Source: an uncultured Selenomonadales bacterium (GTDB lineage: Bacteria; Bacillota; Negativicutes; Selenomonadales; Selenomonadaceae). From it: DNA of 64,000 nucleotides. The notes beneath the pieces were generated by a model. It did no database searches. It was not told the origin of the DNA and worked only from the letters and a program-made list of their open reading frames with translations. Where the stretch lies: positions 1 to 64,000 of the forward strand of contig OMYB01000003.1 in assembly GCA_900315155.1 (NCBI GenBank), given 5' to 3'. The position numbers were made by a program, and so were the translations under genes. The stretch's first letter is position 1. Every line of letters starts with the position of its first letter. Shown here one piece after another: positions 10,101 to 18,474 of this stretch.

Positions 10101-10918
10101 TGATCCTCCTCCGTCTCCATGCCGATATCCTTTTCCTTCAGCGTCTGTTCGAGCGTCCCGATGGGTTCCGGCCTGGCGATGTAGTAGCCCTGCAGATAGT
10201 AGCAGCCCGTATCGACGAGCAGATCCATCTGGCGTTTTGTCTCGACGCCTTCCATGATGCAGTGGATACCGAGCTTCTTCGACAGGTCGACGATATCCGA
10301 GAGGACATCCTTCGTCCCGTCCGTCGATTTTTGGAGGAAACGCCGGTCGATCTTCATGAAATCAAAATCGAAATGCTGGAGGGCGTTGAGGGAATTGTAT
10401 CCGCTGCCGAAATCATCCAGCCATACCCGGTAGCCGTCCTCATGGAATGCGGCAATATGCCTGCGGATAGCATCCTCATGTTTCACCAGTGCTGTCTCGG
10501 CGAGCTCGAAGGAAATCGCACCATGCGGAACTTCGTAACGGTCGACGAGCGCATTCACGCGTTCGTGGAAATCCGGGATATCCAGGTCCTTGCGGGAAAG
10601 GTTGATCGATGCGTACATCGCCCCGCCTTGTTTTCTCCGGCGCTGGATCTCCCGGCAGGCCTGTTCCAGGACAAAGAGATCGATTTTATAGAGAAGATAG
10701 GCATTCTCCAGGACGGGCGTGAACTCATCCGGGGCCATGAGCCCCAAGGCAGGATCAGCCCACCGCGCCAGCGCCTCGAACGCAAAGACGTTCCGGCTCA
10801 GGGCATCATAGATTGGCTGATAATAAACCCGGATCCACCCATTTGCAACCGCTTCATCCACATGAGAGACGAGATAGGCATTCTTCTCGTCTGCCTGGAA
10901 CATACCGTTTTCTTTCAT
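7184..10918 (-). CDS. Very large EAL-PAS-(degenerate EAL)-PAS-GGDEF c-di-GMP protein
   Basis: A 1244-residue protein without an evident membrane segment. An N-terminal EAL phosphodiesterase domain (about 20-265) keeps the expected residues: FEALARW, SINLSRK, FELAETAL, DDFGSGY, MKIDRRF, EGVET and LQGYY. The middle has PAS-like segments and a second EAL-like stretch around 570-820 without the catalytic motifs. The C-terminus (about 1089-1244) is a GGDEF cyclase domain with an intact GGDEF at 1159 but no RxxD I-site five residues upstream, so product inhibition is not expected. The EAL-first, GGDEF-last order is the reverse of the common arrangement. Start 10918 has only a weak GGAAG. It is divergent from the EAL/GGDEF receptor at 11102 across a 183-nt spacer. 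Confidence 0.88.
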   Translation of the reverse strand: MKENGMFQADEKNAYLVSHVDEAVANGWIRVYYQPIYDALSRNVFAFEALARWADPALGLMAPDEFTPVLENAYLLYKIDLFVLEQACREIQRRRKQGGAMYASINLSRKDLDIPDFHERVNALVDRYEVPHGAISFELAETALVKHEDAIRRHIAAFHEDGYRVWLDDFGSGYNSLNALQHFDFDFMKIDRRFLQKSTDGTKDVLSDIVDLSKKLGIHCIMEGVETKRQMDLLVDTGCYYLQGYYIARPEPIGTLEQTLKEKDIGMETEEDHEFFKELSLVNVLFKADPYIGKGFEPSESPKMVTILLWEEGGLRTLYTNETGKRWLRERGVRTEAEVNKQNDQGLLEVYQTLRDTTSQLRVRGEIAEGYFHDASFPGKLRSQLITSQGGRKAFLITSFRIENMAAEFNFEDLADGVPGAVLIYQAHGDERIFYANEECIRLFGCGDMDDFLKLTKGSFHTMVHPDDIDRVEKSVWNQISDTVNRHRDYVVYHVLCKDGSEKVLLNAGHLIHHQQYGDIFFVILMDLETMSRLFADANRMRSESVPRFLSGEAQQYILDTYTSAVHEGFIRLGYKLYEDQLCHKIALAEACPEWNDPERGRFDRNLLTSALDDSSLIHELDRFMAGIVATQMERLMQERFNCVPTMIEISPRTFIDPHFHEELNELLRAHAIPHQMLILKFRGFDVMKTPDESKRALEAFHQDGYQIAMNVEQSFFSSSTMLFLKDFMLDYVELVLDDDAFTSEKARIFLKDTANSLVSVGITPLAAGVREKSSKAYLKSIGCFLIEAPGGEQELYYTDDEIAKVYPEEKFETIDEFHFYRDIGRVNVLAYQKSVPGESLQYSISASVFAIRGDEIQTLYLSPNSEQWFRQVGTPPSEDAQWMEVHAKDENMIHLWNAQEELKHIGDMTSYYYATQKYHWTVRLKLIAICEDTRAFLADTAVLGKQNDDWLSKFYPSREDNRKMVMRSVDGANISMFWMNEHGVFVGANQRFLHFYGTTFQQLIGKTSREMGRVVDEEKYEALEQLVLREGKSVQVPLSIRVNEQVRRVLFFANPVFTQGKITGLYGIFSDVTALSDKLMSLEQAAKRDALTGLRNRRTLDTDLDHMAGHHIFVQMMDIDHFKDFNDTYGHRYGDETLRIVSHALDQTYGLARCYRYGGDEFLVIGTCTSMEEVKENDTLFRTSLASRQIIDITLPIHTSCGVAFGTPKTREEINALVTRADENLYRAKKAGRNQTCYGDADA

Positions 10919-11101
10919 GGCTTACCGCTTCCATACATAATTGCATAATTCAACGTAATTCCATTTCGACGCATCCCCTGATAAATCCTTTTCCTTTTGA
11001 AAAAAAGGCTCAGAAGAAAAGGTTTTTGTCAAAAAATATGGAATATTAGCAGTATGAACCGTTTATTGCATCGCAAACCTATTGAAAAGGTGGGATAACC
11101 T
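10919..11101. promoter_or_regulatory. Divergent promoter region between two c-di-GMP genes
   Basis: A 183-nt AT-rich spacer between divergent genes must hold both promoters. AAAGGTGGG about 8-10 nt before the ATG at 11102 is a clear ribosome binding site. No near-consensus -35/-10 pair stands out. Confidence 0.4.
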
Positions 11102-13570
11102 ATGCAGAAAATCCGGAAACGTGTCTTCTCCCTGACCCGTGTGATTCTCTGTATTACAGCCGCCGTCCTGTTTGCCTGCGGCTTCTATATGATATTCATG
11201 CAGTACCAGGACAGCCAGTCACACATGGAGAACATCGCCGAGCAGTCCCTCCAGGATGCCGGCAAAAGCCGCATCCTGTTCCTCTCCTCCTATTCGGAGA
11301 CCCATTTCTCCGTGCCGCTCCAGTGGAAGGGCATCACGGAAGGTTTCAACGGAACGGGCGTCGTTGTCGATACGGAGTACATGGACACAAAGAACCATCC
11401 GGATCGGGCCAGTATCCAGCGCTTCACCGACATGCTTGCCGGGAAACTGCAGACAACCTCCTATGATGCCCTGATTGTCGGCGACGACGCTGCACTGGAA
11501 TTCGCGGACGAGCATCGCAGCGATCTGTTCCGCCATATGCCAGTCGTCTTCCTCGGCATCAGCAATGTCGACTATGCAGAGAGAGTCCATCAGGAAGGCT
11601 GGGCAACCGGCATTCCCGAGAAAAACGATTATACGGCCATTTTCCGCACAGCCGGACGGCTTTTCCCCGACTGCCGGAAATTTGTCTGCATCGTGGATCA
11701 TACATCCGTCGGCATCGGCGACTTCAACCAGCTGCAGAAGATCATACCATCCTTCCCGAACTACACCTTCGAGATCATGAATACCTCCGCGCTCACGAAG
11801 TCCGAGCTCATTGACCAGCTCCGGGCGATCGACAACGGTTCCATCATCGTGGAGCTTGACGCCTTTGAGGACAAAGACGGAAATGTCTACACCATCGATG
11901 ATATCTGCCGTCTCATCGCAGACAATTCCAGTCGTCCGCTCTTCCGCGGCTCGACGGGTGGTGTTGGCAACGGTGCGCTCGGCAGCGGTTTCCTCGATTT
12001 CGAGGCCTTTGGCCGTCAGGCTGCCGGCATGACCATGGCCATCCTGAACGGGAAGAATCCGGCGGATATCCCGATCATCGACGAGATGACGACGAGCTAC
12101 GTATTTGACCAGAAACAGTTGGATAAGTTTCAGCTGAGACTCGACGACCTGCCGCCCAACTCGGTACTCGTCAACAAGCAGCTCCCCTTCTGGATGCAAT
12201 ATCAGAACATCCCGCAGCCGGCGCTCCTCATCCTGCTCGCGTTCGTCTGCATCATCGTCGTTCTGGCTCTCAGTATGATCCAGCTCATACGCACGTCGAG
12301 GCAGCTGCGCGAGAATGAGCGGCGGCTGCAACACGAGCTCTACTACGATGAGCTCACCTCCCTCATCAGCCGCAGAGGCCTGTTCAAGCTCGATAAGCCC
12401 CCCTACCGGTCAGCCGCCGTGCTCAACATCGACGATTTCAAATTCATCAACGAGCATTACGGCCACAAATTCGGCGACAAACTGCTGCAGATGCTGGCCG
12501 AGCGTCTTTCCTCCATCAGCGGTGCACGGGCGGTCCGCGTCAGCGGCGATGAGTTCTTCCTGCTGTTCCGAGACAACATCATGGAACAGCAGGAACGCGT
12601 GAAGCGCATCGTCTCCGACCTGCAGGAACCCTATACCATCGAAAACATCCAGATCGATATCAGCATTTCCTTCGGCTTTGCCGCACGCAAGGATGCGGAA
12701 TCCCTCGAGGACCTGCTGACGATGGCGGAACTCGCCATGTATCACGGCCGCGACAGCCACGGGCATCGTGATTTCCAATTCTACGACGAAAAGATCCGTG
12801 AGACCATCGACCGCAAGGAGGCCCTGCATCAGGATCTGAAGAAAGCCGTCCAGGAAAAATCGTTCAACGTCCTCTATCAGCCGCAGGTCATCACGGATAC
12901 GAAGGAAGTCTACGGATACGAGGCACTCTGCCGCTTCCCCAACAACCGATACTATCCGGACCAGTTCATCCCCGCCGCTGAGGAAAGTGGCCTCATCATC
13001 AATCTCGACCGCATCGTGACCGAGAAAGTCATCGAGCAGCTCGCGAAGTGGAAAGCCGACGGAAAGAAACTGCCTGTCGTATCCATCAACTACTCCGCCC
13101 GCCAGCTGAAAGACGCCTCCTATGCCACGTTCCTCGACGACCTCCTGACCCGCCACGGCATCCCCGCCGACCGCGTCAAGATCGAGATTACGGAGAGCAG
13201 CATCTTCTCTTCGGAAGAACGCAGCGAAGAGTTCTTTAAAGAAATGCATGAGCGCGGCATCGATATCGCCCTCGACGATTTCGGCACGGGTTATTCCTCC
13301 ATCACGGCGATGACGAAGCTCCCCGTCGATTTCGTGAAGTTCGACAAATCCCTCATCGACAACTACCTCAAGGAGGGAAAAGTCACGTTCCTCACCGACA
13401 TGATTTCCATCGTCCACGACCTCCGGAAGCAGATTGTCGCCGAAGGCATTGAAACCAAAGAGCAGTACGAGCTCGCCAAAAAGATCGGCGTCGACCAGAT
13501 TCAGGGCTACTATTTCGACAAGCCTCTCTCTGGCGACGCCGCCATCGACGTATCGTATCAGGATAAATAA
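11102..13570 (+). CDS. Membrane c-di-GMP receptor with ABC-substrate-binding sensor, GGDEF and EAL domains
   Basis: An 822-residue protein with an N-terminal membrane segment (about 12-34), an extracytoplasmic domain of about 330 residues resembling ABC_sub_bind periplasmic proteins (RILFLSSYSE near 55; YDALIVGDDAALEF; PVVFLGISN), a second membrane segment at about 374-398, then GGDEF and EAL domains. The cyclase signature reads SGDEF near 480 instead of GGDEF, so cyclase activity is doubtful. The EAL domain looks complete (YEALCRF near 605, SINYSAR, KIEITESS, LDDFGTGYSS, EGIETKEQ, IQGYY) and is likely an active phosphodiesterase. A small ligand, perhaps an amino acid, may be sensed; the ligand is unknown. 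Confidence 0.87.
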   Translation: MQKIRKRVFSLTRVILCITAAVLFACGFYMIFMQYQDSQSHMENIAEQSLQDAGKSRILFLSSYSETHFSVPLQWKGITEGFNGTGVVVDTEYMDTKNHPDRASIQRFTDMLAGKLQTTSYDALIVGDDAALEFADEHRSDLFRHMPVVFLGISNVDYAERVHQEGWATGIPEKNDYTAIFRTAGRLFPDCRKFVCIVDHTSVGIGDFNQLQKIIPSFPNYTFEIMNTSALTKSELIDQLRAIDNGSIIVELDAFEDKDGNVYTIDDICRLIADNSSRPLFRGSTGGVGNGALGSGFLDFEAFGRQAAGMTMAILNGKNPADIPIIDEMTTSYVFDQKQLDKFQLRLDDLPPNSVLVNKQLPFWMQYQNIPQPALLILLAFVCIIVVLALSMIQLIRTSRQLRENERRLQHELYYDELTSLISRRGLFKLDKPPYRSAAVLNIDDFKFINEHYGHKFGDKLLQMLAERLSSISGARAVRVSGDEFFLLFRDNIMEQQERVKRIVSDLQEPYTIENIQIDISISFGFAARKDAESLEDLLTMAELAMYHGRDSHGHRDFQFYDEKIRETIDRKEALHQDLKKAVQEKSFNVLYQPQVITDTKEVYGYEALCRFPNNRYYPDQFIPAAEESGLIINLDRIVTEKVIEQLAKWKADGKKLPVVSINYSARQLKDASYATFLDDLLTRHGIPADRVKIEITESSIFSSEERSEEFFKEMHERGIDIALDDFGTGYSSITAMTKLPVDFVKFDKSLIDNYLKEGKVTFLTDMISIVHDLRKQIVAEGIETKEQYELAKKIGVDQIQGYYFDKPLSGDAAIDVSYQDK

Positions 13571-13594
13571 ACAGGGCGTCTTCCACGCCATAGA

Positions 13595-13626
13595 AAAAGC
13601 CGCAGGTTTATGCTCCTGCGGCTTTT
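13595..13626. terminator. Bidirectional terminator
   Basis: A perfect 12-bp stem (AAAAGCCGCAGG / CCTGCGGCTTTT) with an 8-nt loop between two converging genes. A-rich on the left and T-rich on the right, so it can serve both strands. Confidence 0.85.
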
Positions 13627-13657
13627 CTTATCCCCGTGCAATGGGTTTTCTTATCGT

Positions 13658-15403
13658 TTATGCTTGCGGAATGGGCTTCATCTGCCACGTGCCGTCACCG
13701 GCGAGATGGAGCTCGTCCTCGTGCTGAGCGAAAAGCGTCGAGCGGTGGCCGACGCTGATGATGCTCATCTCCGGCAGGCGGCTGCGGAGCAGCGCGTAAA
13801 GCTCCTGCTCACGCGGCTCGTCGAGGGCCGACGTGGCCTCATCGAGGAAGAGCCACTGCGGGCTCACGAGGAGCACGCGCGCGAAGGCGAGGCGCTGCTG
13901 CTCACCGAGCGAAAGGATGCGGCTCCAGTCATCGATGCGGTCGAGTTCCTTAGTGAGCTTGCTGAGGCCGACGGCCTCGAGCGCATCGCGCAGGCGCTCA
14001 TCCGTGCCCGCCGTGGTCTGCGGATACGCCAGCGCATTTCTCAGGCTGCCGAGCGGCAGATACGGGCGCTGCGGCAGGAACAGCACGCGGCTCCTCTGCG
14101 GCAGCTCGACACGGCCTTTGCCGTACGGCCAGATGCCCGCGAGCGTGCGCAGCAGCGTGCTCTTTCCGCAGCCCGAAGCGCCCGTGATGAGCACGTGGCT
14201 GCCCTGTGGCAGTGTCACCGTGCAGGCACGCAGCAGCATGCGGCCATCCGGCAGCTCGACGGCGAGGTCCTCGAGCGCGAGCTCGCTACTCGCACCCTCC
14301 TCGTGCGCGACACCGCTCTCGACCTGGGCGACCTCCTCCATGTGCTGCGTGAAGCCATCGAGTCGATGGACGACGGCGGCGAGCTGGGCGATCGTGTCGT
14401 AGGAATTGACGAAGTACGAGAGCGCATCCTGCACGCGCCCAAAGGCCGAGACCGTCTGCATGAGGCCGCCGAGCGCCATGGCACCGCCGAAATAACGCGG
14501 CGCAGCGAGCACGAGCGGCACGATGATGGCGAGCTGGCCATAGCCGTTGACGTAGAAGTTCAGCAATTTCGTCCGGCGCATGAGCTGCCAGAAGTTCTGC
14601 ACCACCTGCGCGAAGCGCTCGTGGAAGCCCTTTTTCTCCGGTGCCTCGCCGCGGTAGAACGCAATGCTCTCGCTGTTTTCCCGCACGCGCATCATGTTGA
14701 AACGGAAATCTGCCTCGTAGCGCTGCTGGTCAAAATCGAGACGGATCAGCTTGCGGCCGACGAGATGCGCGAGGCCCGTGCCGATGACCGAGTAGATGAG
14801 CGAGAACCAGAACATGTAGCCATAGATGACGAACTCCTGGCTACCGACCGGCACCGTGAGGACACCGGAGAGCTGCCAGAGCACGACGCTGAACGCGCCG
14901 AGTGTCGTGAGCTCTTTCAGGAATCCCACGAGCAGCTGCAGCGACAGCGAGACGAACTGGTTGATATCCTCGCTGATACGCTGGTCCGGGTTATCCGTGT
15001 CGCTCTTGAGTACCTGCAGGCGGTAGTAGTTCTGGTTCGCCATCCATTTGCCCAGGTACCGGTCTGTCATCCAGACACGCCATTTGATCTGCAGCATCTG
15101 ACGCAGGTAGATGGCGTAGACGGCGATGAGGATATAGAGGAAGGCCAGCCCCGTGAACTCGCCGACGAGCGGCCAGAAACTGTCGTAGGCATACTGCTGC
15201 AGCGCGTTGTAGAACACGTTGTACCAGTCGTTGATGCGCACGAGCAGGTAGACGGCGGCGAAATTGAGCAGGATGACGACGCCGAGCAGGCCGCGTGCCT
15301 TCCACTTCTCCTCGGAGTTCCAGTACCCCTTGAACAGGTACCAGAGTGCATGGAAAAATTTTCGTTTCGAACTTTGTTTCGACAAGATATGCAATAGACT
15401 CAC
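13658..15403 (-). CDS. SbmA/BacA/YddA-like ABC transporter (fused permease and ATPase)
   Basis: A single polypeptide with an N-terminal ABC_membrane_2-type domain (about six helices, with the SbmA/YddA-type stretch NDWYNVFYNALQ and the conserved ISEDINQF) and a C-terminal ATPase: Walker A GASGCGKST, signature LSLGEQQR, Walker B WLFLDEATSALDE. Members import or export peptides, cobalamin-like compounds or antimicrobial peptides; the substrate here is unknown. The open frame reaches 15469, but that part overlaps the upstream gene by 59 nt in another frame and looks non-native. A GTG at 15403 (AAGGGG about 15 nt upstream) or a TTG about 9 nt further in, preceded by AGGTGAG, is a better start. 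Probably one operon with the gene at 15411. Confidence 0.82.
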   Translation of the reverse strand: MSLLHILSKQSSKRKFFHALWYLFKGYWNSEEKWKARGLLGVVILLNFAAVYLLVRINDWYNVFYNALQQYAYDSFWPLVGEFTGLAFLYILIAVYAIYLRQMLQIKWRVWMTDRYLGKWMANQNYYRLQVLKSDTDNPDQRISEDINQFVSLSLQLLVGFLKELTTLGAFSVVLWQLSGVLTVPVGSQEFVIYGYMFWFSLIYSVIGTGLAHLVGRKLIRLDFDQQRYEADFRFNMMRVRENSESIAFYRGEAPEKKGFHERFAQVVQNFWQLMRRTKLLNFYVNGYGQLAIIVPLVLAAPRYFGGAMALGGLMQTVSAFGRVQDALSYFVNSYDTIAQLAAVVHRLDGFTQHMEEVAQVESGVAHEEGASSELALEDLAVELPDGRMLLRACTVTLPQGSHVLITGASGCGKSTLLRTLAGIWPYGKGRVELPQRSRVLFLPQRPYLPLGSLRNALAYPQTTAGTDERLRDALEAVGLSKLTKELDRIDDWSRILSLGEQQRLAFARVLLVSPQWLFLDEATSALDEPREQELYALLRSRLPEMSIISVGHRSTLFAQHEDELHLAGDGTWQMKPIPQA

Positions 15404-15410
15404 CTGAAAT

Positions 15411-16073
15411 TCAGTTTTCCCCTTCTGCCGGGGTATCCGGGATCGCGAGATTGTCGCGGATGGCGCCAATTTCCTCCGCGATGAACAGTCCCGCCGGTGC
15501 CTCGCGGTTCATGATCGACTGCAGCGTGCGGCTCTGCTCCTCCTGATTGTCGGAGCGCAGATTGGCGGGGTCTGCCGCGGCCTTCGTCAGGGCGATCGTA
15601 CGGTACTGCGCATCACTGTAGGCACGCGTCTTCTCGAGCATCGTCGCCGTGCTGTCATAGCAGCCATCGTTGAGGTCTTTCGGCGGCTCCAGCTTCGCGA
15701 CATGGTCATGCAGGCGCTGGTTATCCTTCTCGAGCTGCTGCAGGCGCACATACGTGGTCTGGATGCTGATGTTATCCTCCTTGAAATTTTCGAGGATATG
15801 GTGGTAGCGCTGCCAATGATTGTCGAGCTGCTCGACATCGCGTTGGTAATCCTTGAACCACGCTGCAAAGATCTCCTGCTGCTGCTGTTTCTCGTAGCGT
15901 TCCTGCTCCGAGAGCGGCGCGGGCGGCTCAGGGCGCGGATAGACGGCCCACGAGACCGCCCCCAGCGCGGCGAGCACCGCCACGAACGCCCAGAAATGCC
16001 GCTTGCGCGGGACATAATGGTGCAGCAGGATCAGCAGCACCACGATGACCGACACAAGGAAATAAAGCCACAT
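15411..16073 (-). CDS. Membrane-anchored coiled-coil protein of unknown function
   Basis: A 220-residue protein with two hydrophobic segments at the N-terminus (about 2-18 and 28-44), then a proline-rich hinge (PRPEPPAPL) and a long charged, Gln/Glu-rich helical region (about 55-140) likely to form coiled coil. The C-terminal part ends PAEGEN. I do not recognise the family. An excellent GGAGG sits 9-10 nt before the ATG at 16073. It directly precedes and slightly overlaps the open frame of the SbmA/YddA-like transporter, which suggests a partner or accessory role, but this is inference. Confidence 0.75.
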   Translation of the reverse strand: MWLYFLVSVIVVLLILLHHYVPRKRHFWAFVAVLAALGAVSWAVYPRPEPPAPLSEQERYEKQQQQEIFAAWFKDYQRDVEQLDNHWQRYHHILENFKEDNISIQTTYVRLQQLEKDNQRLHDHVAKLEPPKDLNDGCYDSTATMLEKTRAYSDAQYRTIALTKAAADPANLRSDNQEEQSRTLQSIMNREAPAGLFIAEEIGAIRDNLAIPDTPAEGEN

Positions 16074-16122
16074 AGACGGGCCTCCTTTTCTTCATTTCAT
16101 GCCAATGCATCTATTGTAGCAC

Positions 16123-16158
16123 AAAAAAGCCGTCACGGCACGCAGTCGCAACGGCTTT
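16123..16158 (-). terminator. Terminator of the amino acid permease gene
   Basis: Stem AAAGCCGT / ACGGCTTT around a 17-nt loop, followed on the minus strand by a run of six T residues, immediately after the stop at 16163. Confidence 0.7.
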
Positions 16159-16162
16159 GTTT

Positions 16163-17554
16163 TCATGGTAAAAGATTCGTCCCAAAAGCGGCCCCCTTCA
16201 CGCGCTGATAGTGCAGGCGGAGGCGGTAGAGGAACATCGGGATGACGAGCATCGGGACGCCCGCGTAGAACGCCACGCGCAGCTCCGGGTCGAAGAGCAT
16301 GACCACGAGGCAGATGACCTGCGACCAGATGCCGAAGAGCGTCACGTACGGGAACAGTGGCGTCTTGTATTTGAGCACGCCCTCCGTCCCCTCGGCGATA
16401 TGCTTCTGGCGGGAGCGGTACTGGCTCCAACAGATGGAGATCCACGCCATGGCACCCGTGAGGCCCGAGACGGCCAGCAGGTAGGTGTAGAGCTCCGACT
16501 CCGGGTCAAACGCATAGAGCAGGATGACGAGCCAGCAGCCCATGATGGACAGTACGATGGAATGGCTCGGCACGCCGTTGCGGCTCAGATGGCCGAGCGT
16601 GTGCGGTGCCATATCCATTTTCGCGAGGCCGTAAAGCGCGCGCGCCGCACCGTAGAGACCGGAGTTCGAGCACGAGATGGCCGCCGAGAGGACGACAAAG
16701 CCGAAAAGCGCGGCGAACTTGTCGAGACCGTACTGCGCGACAGCCGTCGCAAAAACGCTGTCGTCGAGGCCGGCCTGATCCCACGGCAGGATCGAAATGA
16801 GCAGGGCAATCGGGATGATATAGAGCCCGATGATGCGCCACGTCGTATTGCGCACGGCGACCGGGATGCTCTTGGCCGGGTTCTCGCACTCACCGGCGGC
16901 GAGGCCGATGATCTCCGTCCCCTGGAAATTCACGAGGATGATGACCATCGTGAGGAAGATGCTGCCGAAACCGTTCGGCGTGAAACCACCGCTGCCGAGC
17001 AGGATGGACGTGCCGATATAGCCCGCCCCGCCAACGACGCCGAGCGCGATGAGCCCCGCGACAACAGAGAATGCGATGAGCGCGACGATCTTGATGAGCG
17101 ACAGCCAGAATTCACACTCGCCGAATTTATCGACGTGGAACAGGTTGATGAGCGTAATCAAAAGGCCGAACAGGACGGACCACCATAGCTGGCCGACCTC
17201 GGGAACGAAGTTGTTCATGATGATGCCCGCCGCGATCATCTCGGACGGGACATAGGCAATCCAGTTCAGCCAGTAAGCCCAGCCGACGCCGCACGCCCAG
17301 GTCGAAGAGATATGTTCCCTCGCATAAGTGACGAACGACCCGGAGACCGGCTTTTCCACAGCCAGCTCCGCCAGGCAGAGCATGACGCACATCACGATGA
17401 TGCCGCCAAACAAGTACGACACGATAGCAGCCGGACCCGCCTTCTCCAGGACGTATCCGGTGCCGAGGAAATATCCGCTGCCGATAACTCCGCCGAGTGA
17501 CATCAGCTGGAGCTGCCGGTTCTTCAGCCCTCTGTTCATTTTTCCCTCGTTCAT
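16163..17554 (-). CDS. Amino acid permease (APC superfamily, AAT-type)
   Basis: A 463-residue polytopic membrane protein with about twelve hydrophobic segments. The N-terminal motif NRQLQLMSLGGVIGSGYFLGTG is the conserved TM1 signature of the amino acid transporter (GabP/LysP/AnsP-like) family. Other family landmarks are SGSFVTYAREHISSTWACGVGWAYWLNW and FQGTEIIGLAAGECENP. It is predicted to import an amino acid with protons; substrate specificity cannot be judged. The ATG at 17539 (MNRGLKNRQ, with GAGGG 4-5 nt upstream) may be the true start instead of 17554. Single gene with its own terminator. Confidence 0.85.
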   Translation of the reverse strand: MNEGKMNRGLKNRQLQLMSLGGVIGSGYFLGTGYVLEKAGPAAIVSYLFGGIIVMCVMLCLAELAVEKPVSGSFVTYAREHISSTWACGVGWAYWLNWIAYVPSEMIAAGIIMNNFVPEVGQLWWSVLFGLLITLINLFHVDKFGECEFWLSLIKIVALIAFSVVAGLIALGVVGGAGYIGTSILLGSGGFTPNGFGSIFLTMVIILVNFQGTEIIGLAAGECENPAKSIPVAVRNTTWRIIGLYIIPIALLISILPWDQAGLDDSVFATAVAQYGLDKFAALFGFVVLSAAISCSNSGLYGAARALYGLAKMDMAPHTLGHLSRNGVPSHSIVLSIMGCWLVILLYAFDPESELYTYLLAVSGLTGAMAWISICWSQYRSRQKHIAEGTEGVLKYKTPLFPYVTLFGIWSQVICLVVMLFDPELRVAFYAGVPMLVIPMFLYRLRLHYQRVKGAAFGTNLLP

Positions 17555-17746
17555 GGCCTTAATAACACAACCTTCCCGATGCTGCTTCTTTTTGTGATTT
17601 GTATAGCCTCTGCCATCCGCAACATCTCATTTATTCGAATCAATTTTATTCGTCTGATTCCTGTTCTTCAAGAATACTACAAACGGGGAGAAATTACTAC
17701 TGTTTTTTTCGCCTCCGGGCAACTTTTTTTCTGGGCCCTGTTCCTG

Positions 17747-17752
17747 TATAAT
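17747..17752 (+). promoter_or_regulatory. Probable -10 box of the YigZ-family gene
   Basis: TATAAT 35 nt before the ATG at 17787. The region 17 bp further upstream is a T-run with only weak likeness to TTGACA. The rest of the 17555-17786 gap shows nothing else clear. Confidence 0.45.
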
Positions 17753-17786
17753 ATAGAAAGAAATCCACACAGAAAGCAGGAGAAAC

Positions 17787-18437
17787 ATGGAAGAATACCG
17801 CACCATCGCTGAGACGGACGACTCCGTCGAGACGCTCTATGAGATACAGAAATCCAAGTTCATCACGCACCTCCGCCACGTCGAGTCGGAGGACGAGTCG
17901 CGCGCGTTCATCCTCGCGATGAAGAAACGCTACTACGACGCGCGGCACAACTGCTCGGCCTGGGTGCTCGGCCCAGACGCGCGCCTGCAGAAGTCGAACG
18001 ACGACGGCGAACCAGGCGGCACGGCGGGCAACCCGATTCTCGAGGCCATCAAGAAAAACGGGCTCACGGATATCGTCGTCGTCGTCACGCGCTACTTCGG
18101 CGGTATCAAGCTCGGCGCGGGCGGCCTCATCCGCGCCTACAGCCACAGCGCCGTGCTCGGGATCGAGGCCGCGCACCAGATCGCCATGACGCCCTATCAG
18201 GAGCTGCGCGTGACCGTAGACTACAGCCTGCTCGCGGGCGTCGAGAACTACCTGCGAAAAGCGGGCATCACCTGGGGCGAGCCCTCCTACGCCGAAAACG
18301 TCACGCTCCCCCTCCACGTCGAGCCCGCGAAACTCGACACCGTGCTCACCGGCCTCACCGACCTCACGAGTGCAAAGTTCACATACGAAAAAGGAGACGA
18401 GGTGCTCGTCCCCGTCCCCGTCCCCATAAAGAAGTAG
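17787..18437 (+). CDS. yigZ: YigZ/IMPACT family protein (UPF0029)
   Basis: 216 residues, the usual length for YigZ. The N-terminal domain carries the family signature: KSKFITHL, RHNCSAW, DDGEPGGTAGNPIL and VVVTRYFGGIKLGAGGLIRAYS. The C-terminal domain (from about 140) is the ferredoxin-like DUF1949 part. The biochemical role is not established; IMPACT relatives regulate Gcn2 in eukaryotes and bacterial members are proposed to bind nucleic acid. AGGAG lies 5-6 nt before the start. It converges with metY, leaving 37 nt without an obvious terminator. Confidence 0.92.
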   Translation: MEEYRTIAETDDSVETLYEIQKSKFITHLRHVESEDESRAFILAMKKRYYDARHNCSAWVLGPDARLQKSNDDGEPGGTAGNPILEAIKKNGLTDIVVVVTRYFGGIKLGAGGLIRAYSHSAVLGIEAAHQIAMTPYQELRVTVDYSLLAGVENYLRKAGITWGEPSYAENVTLPLHVEPAKLDTVLTGLTDLTSAKFTYEKGDEVLVPVPVPIKK

Positions 18438-18474
18438 AGAAATAGAAAAATCGTAACCTAGCGAATCCGTACGT

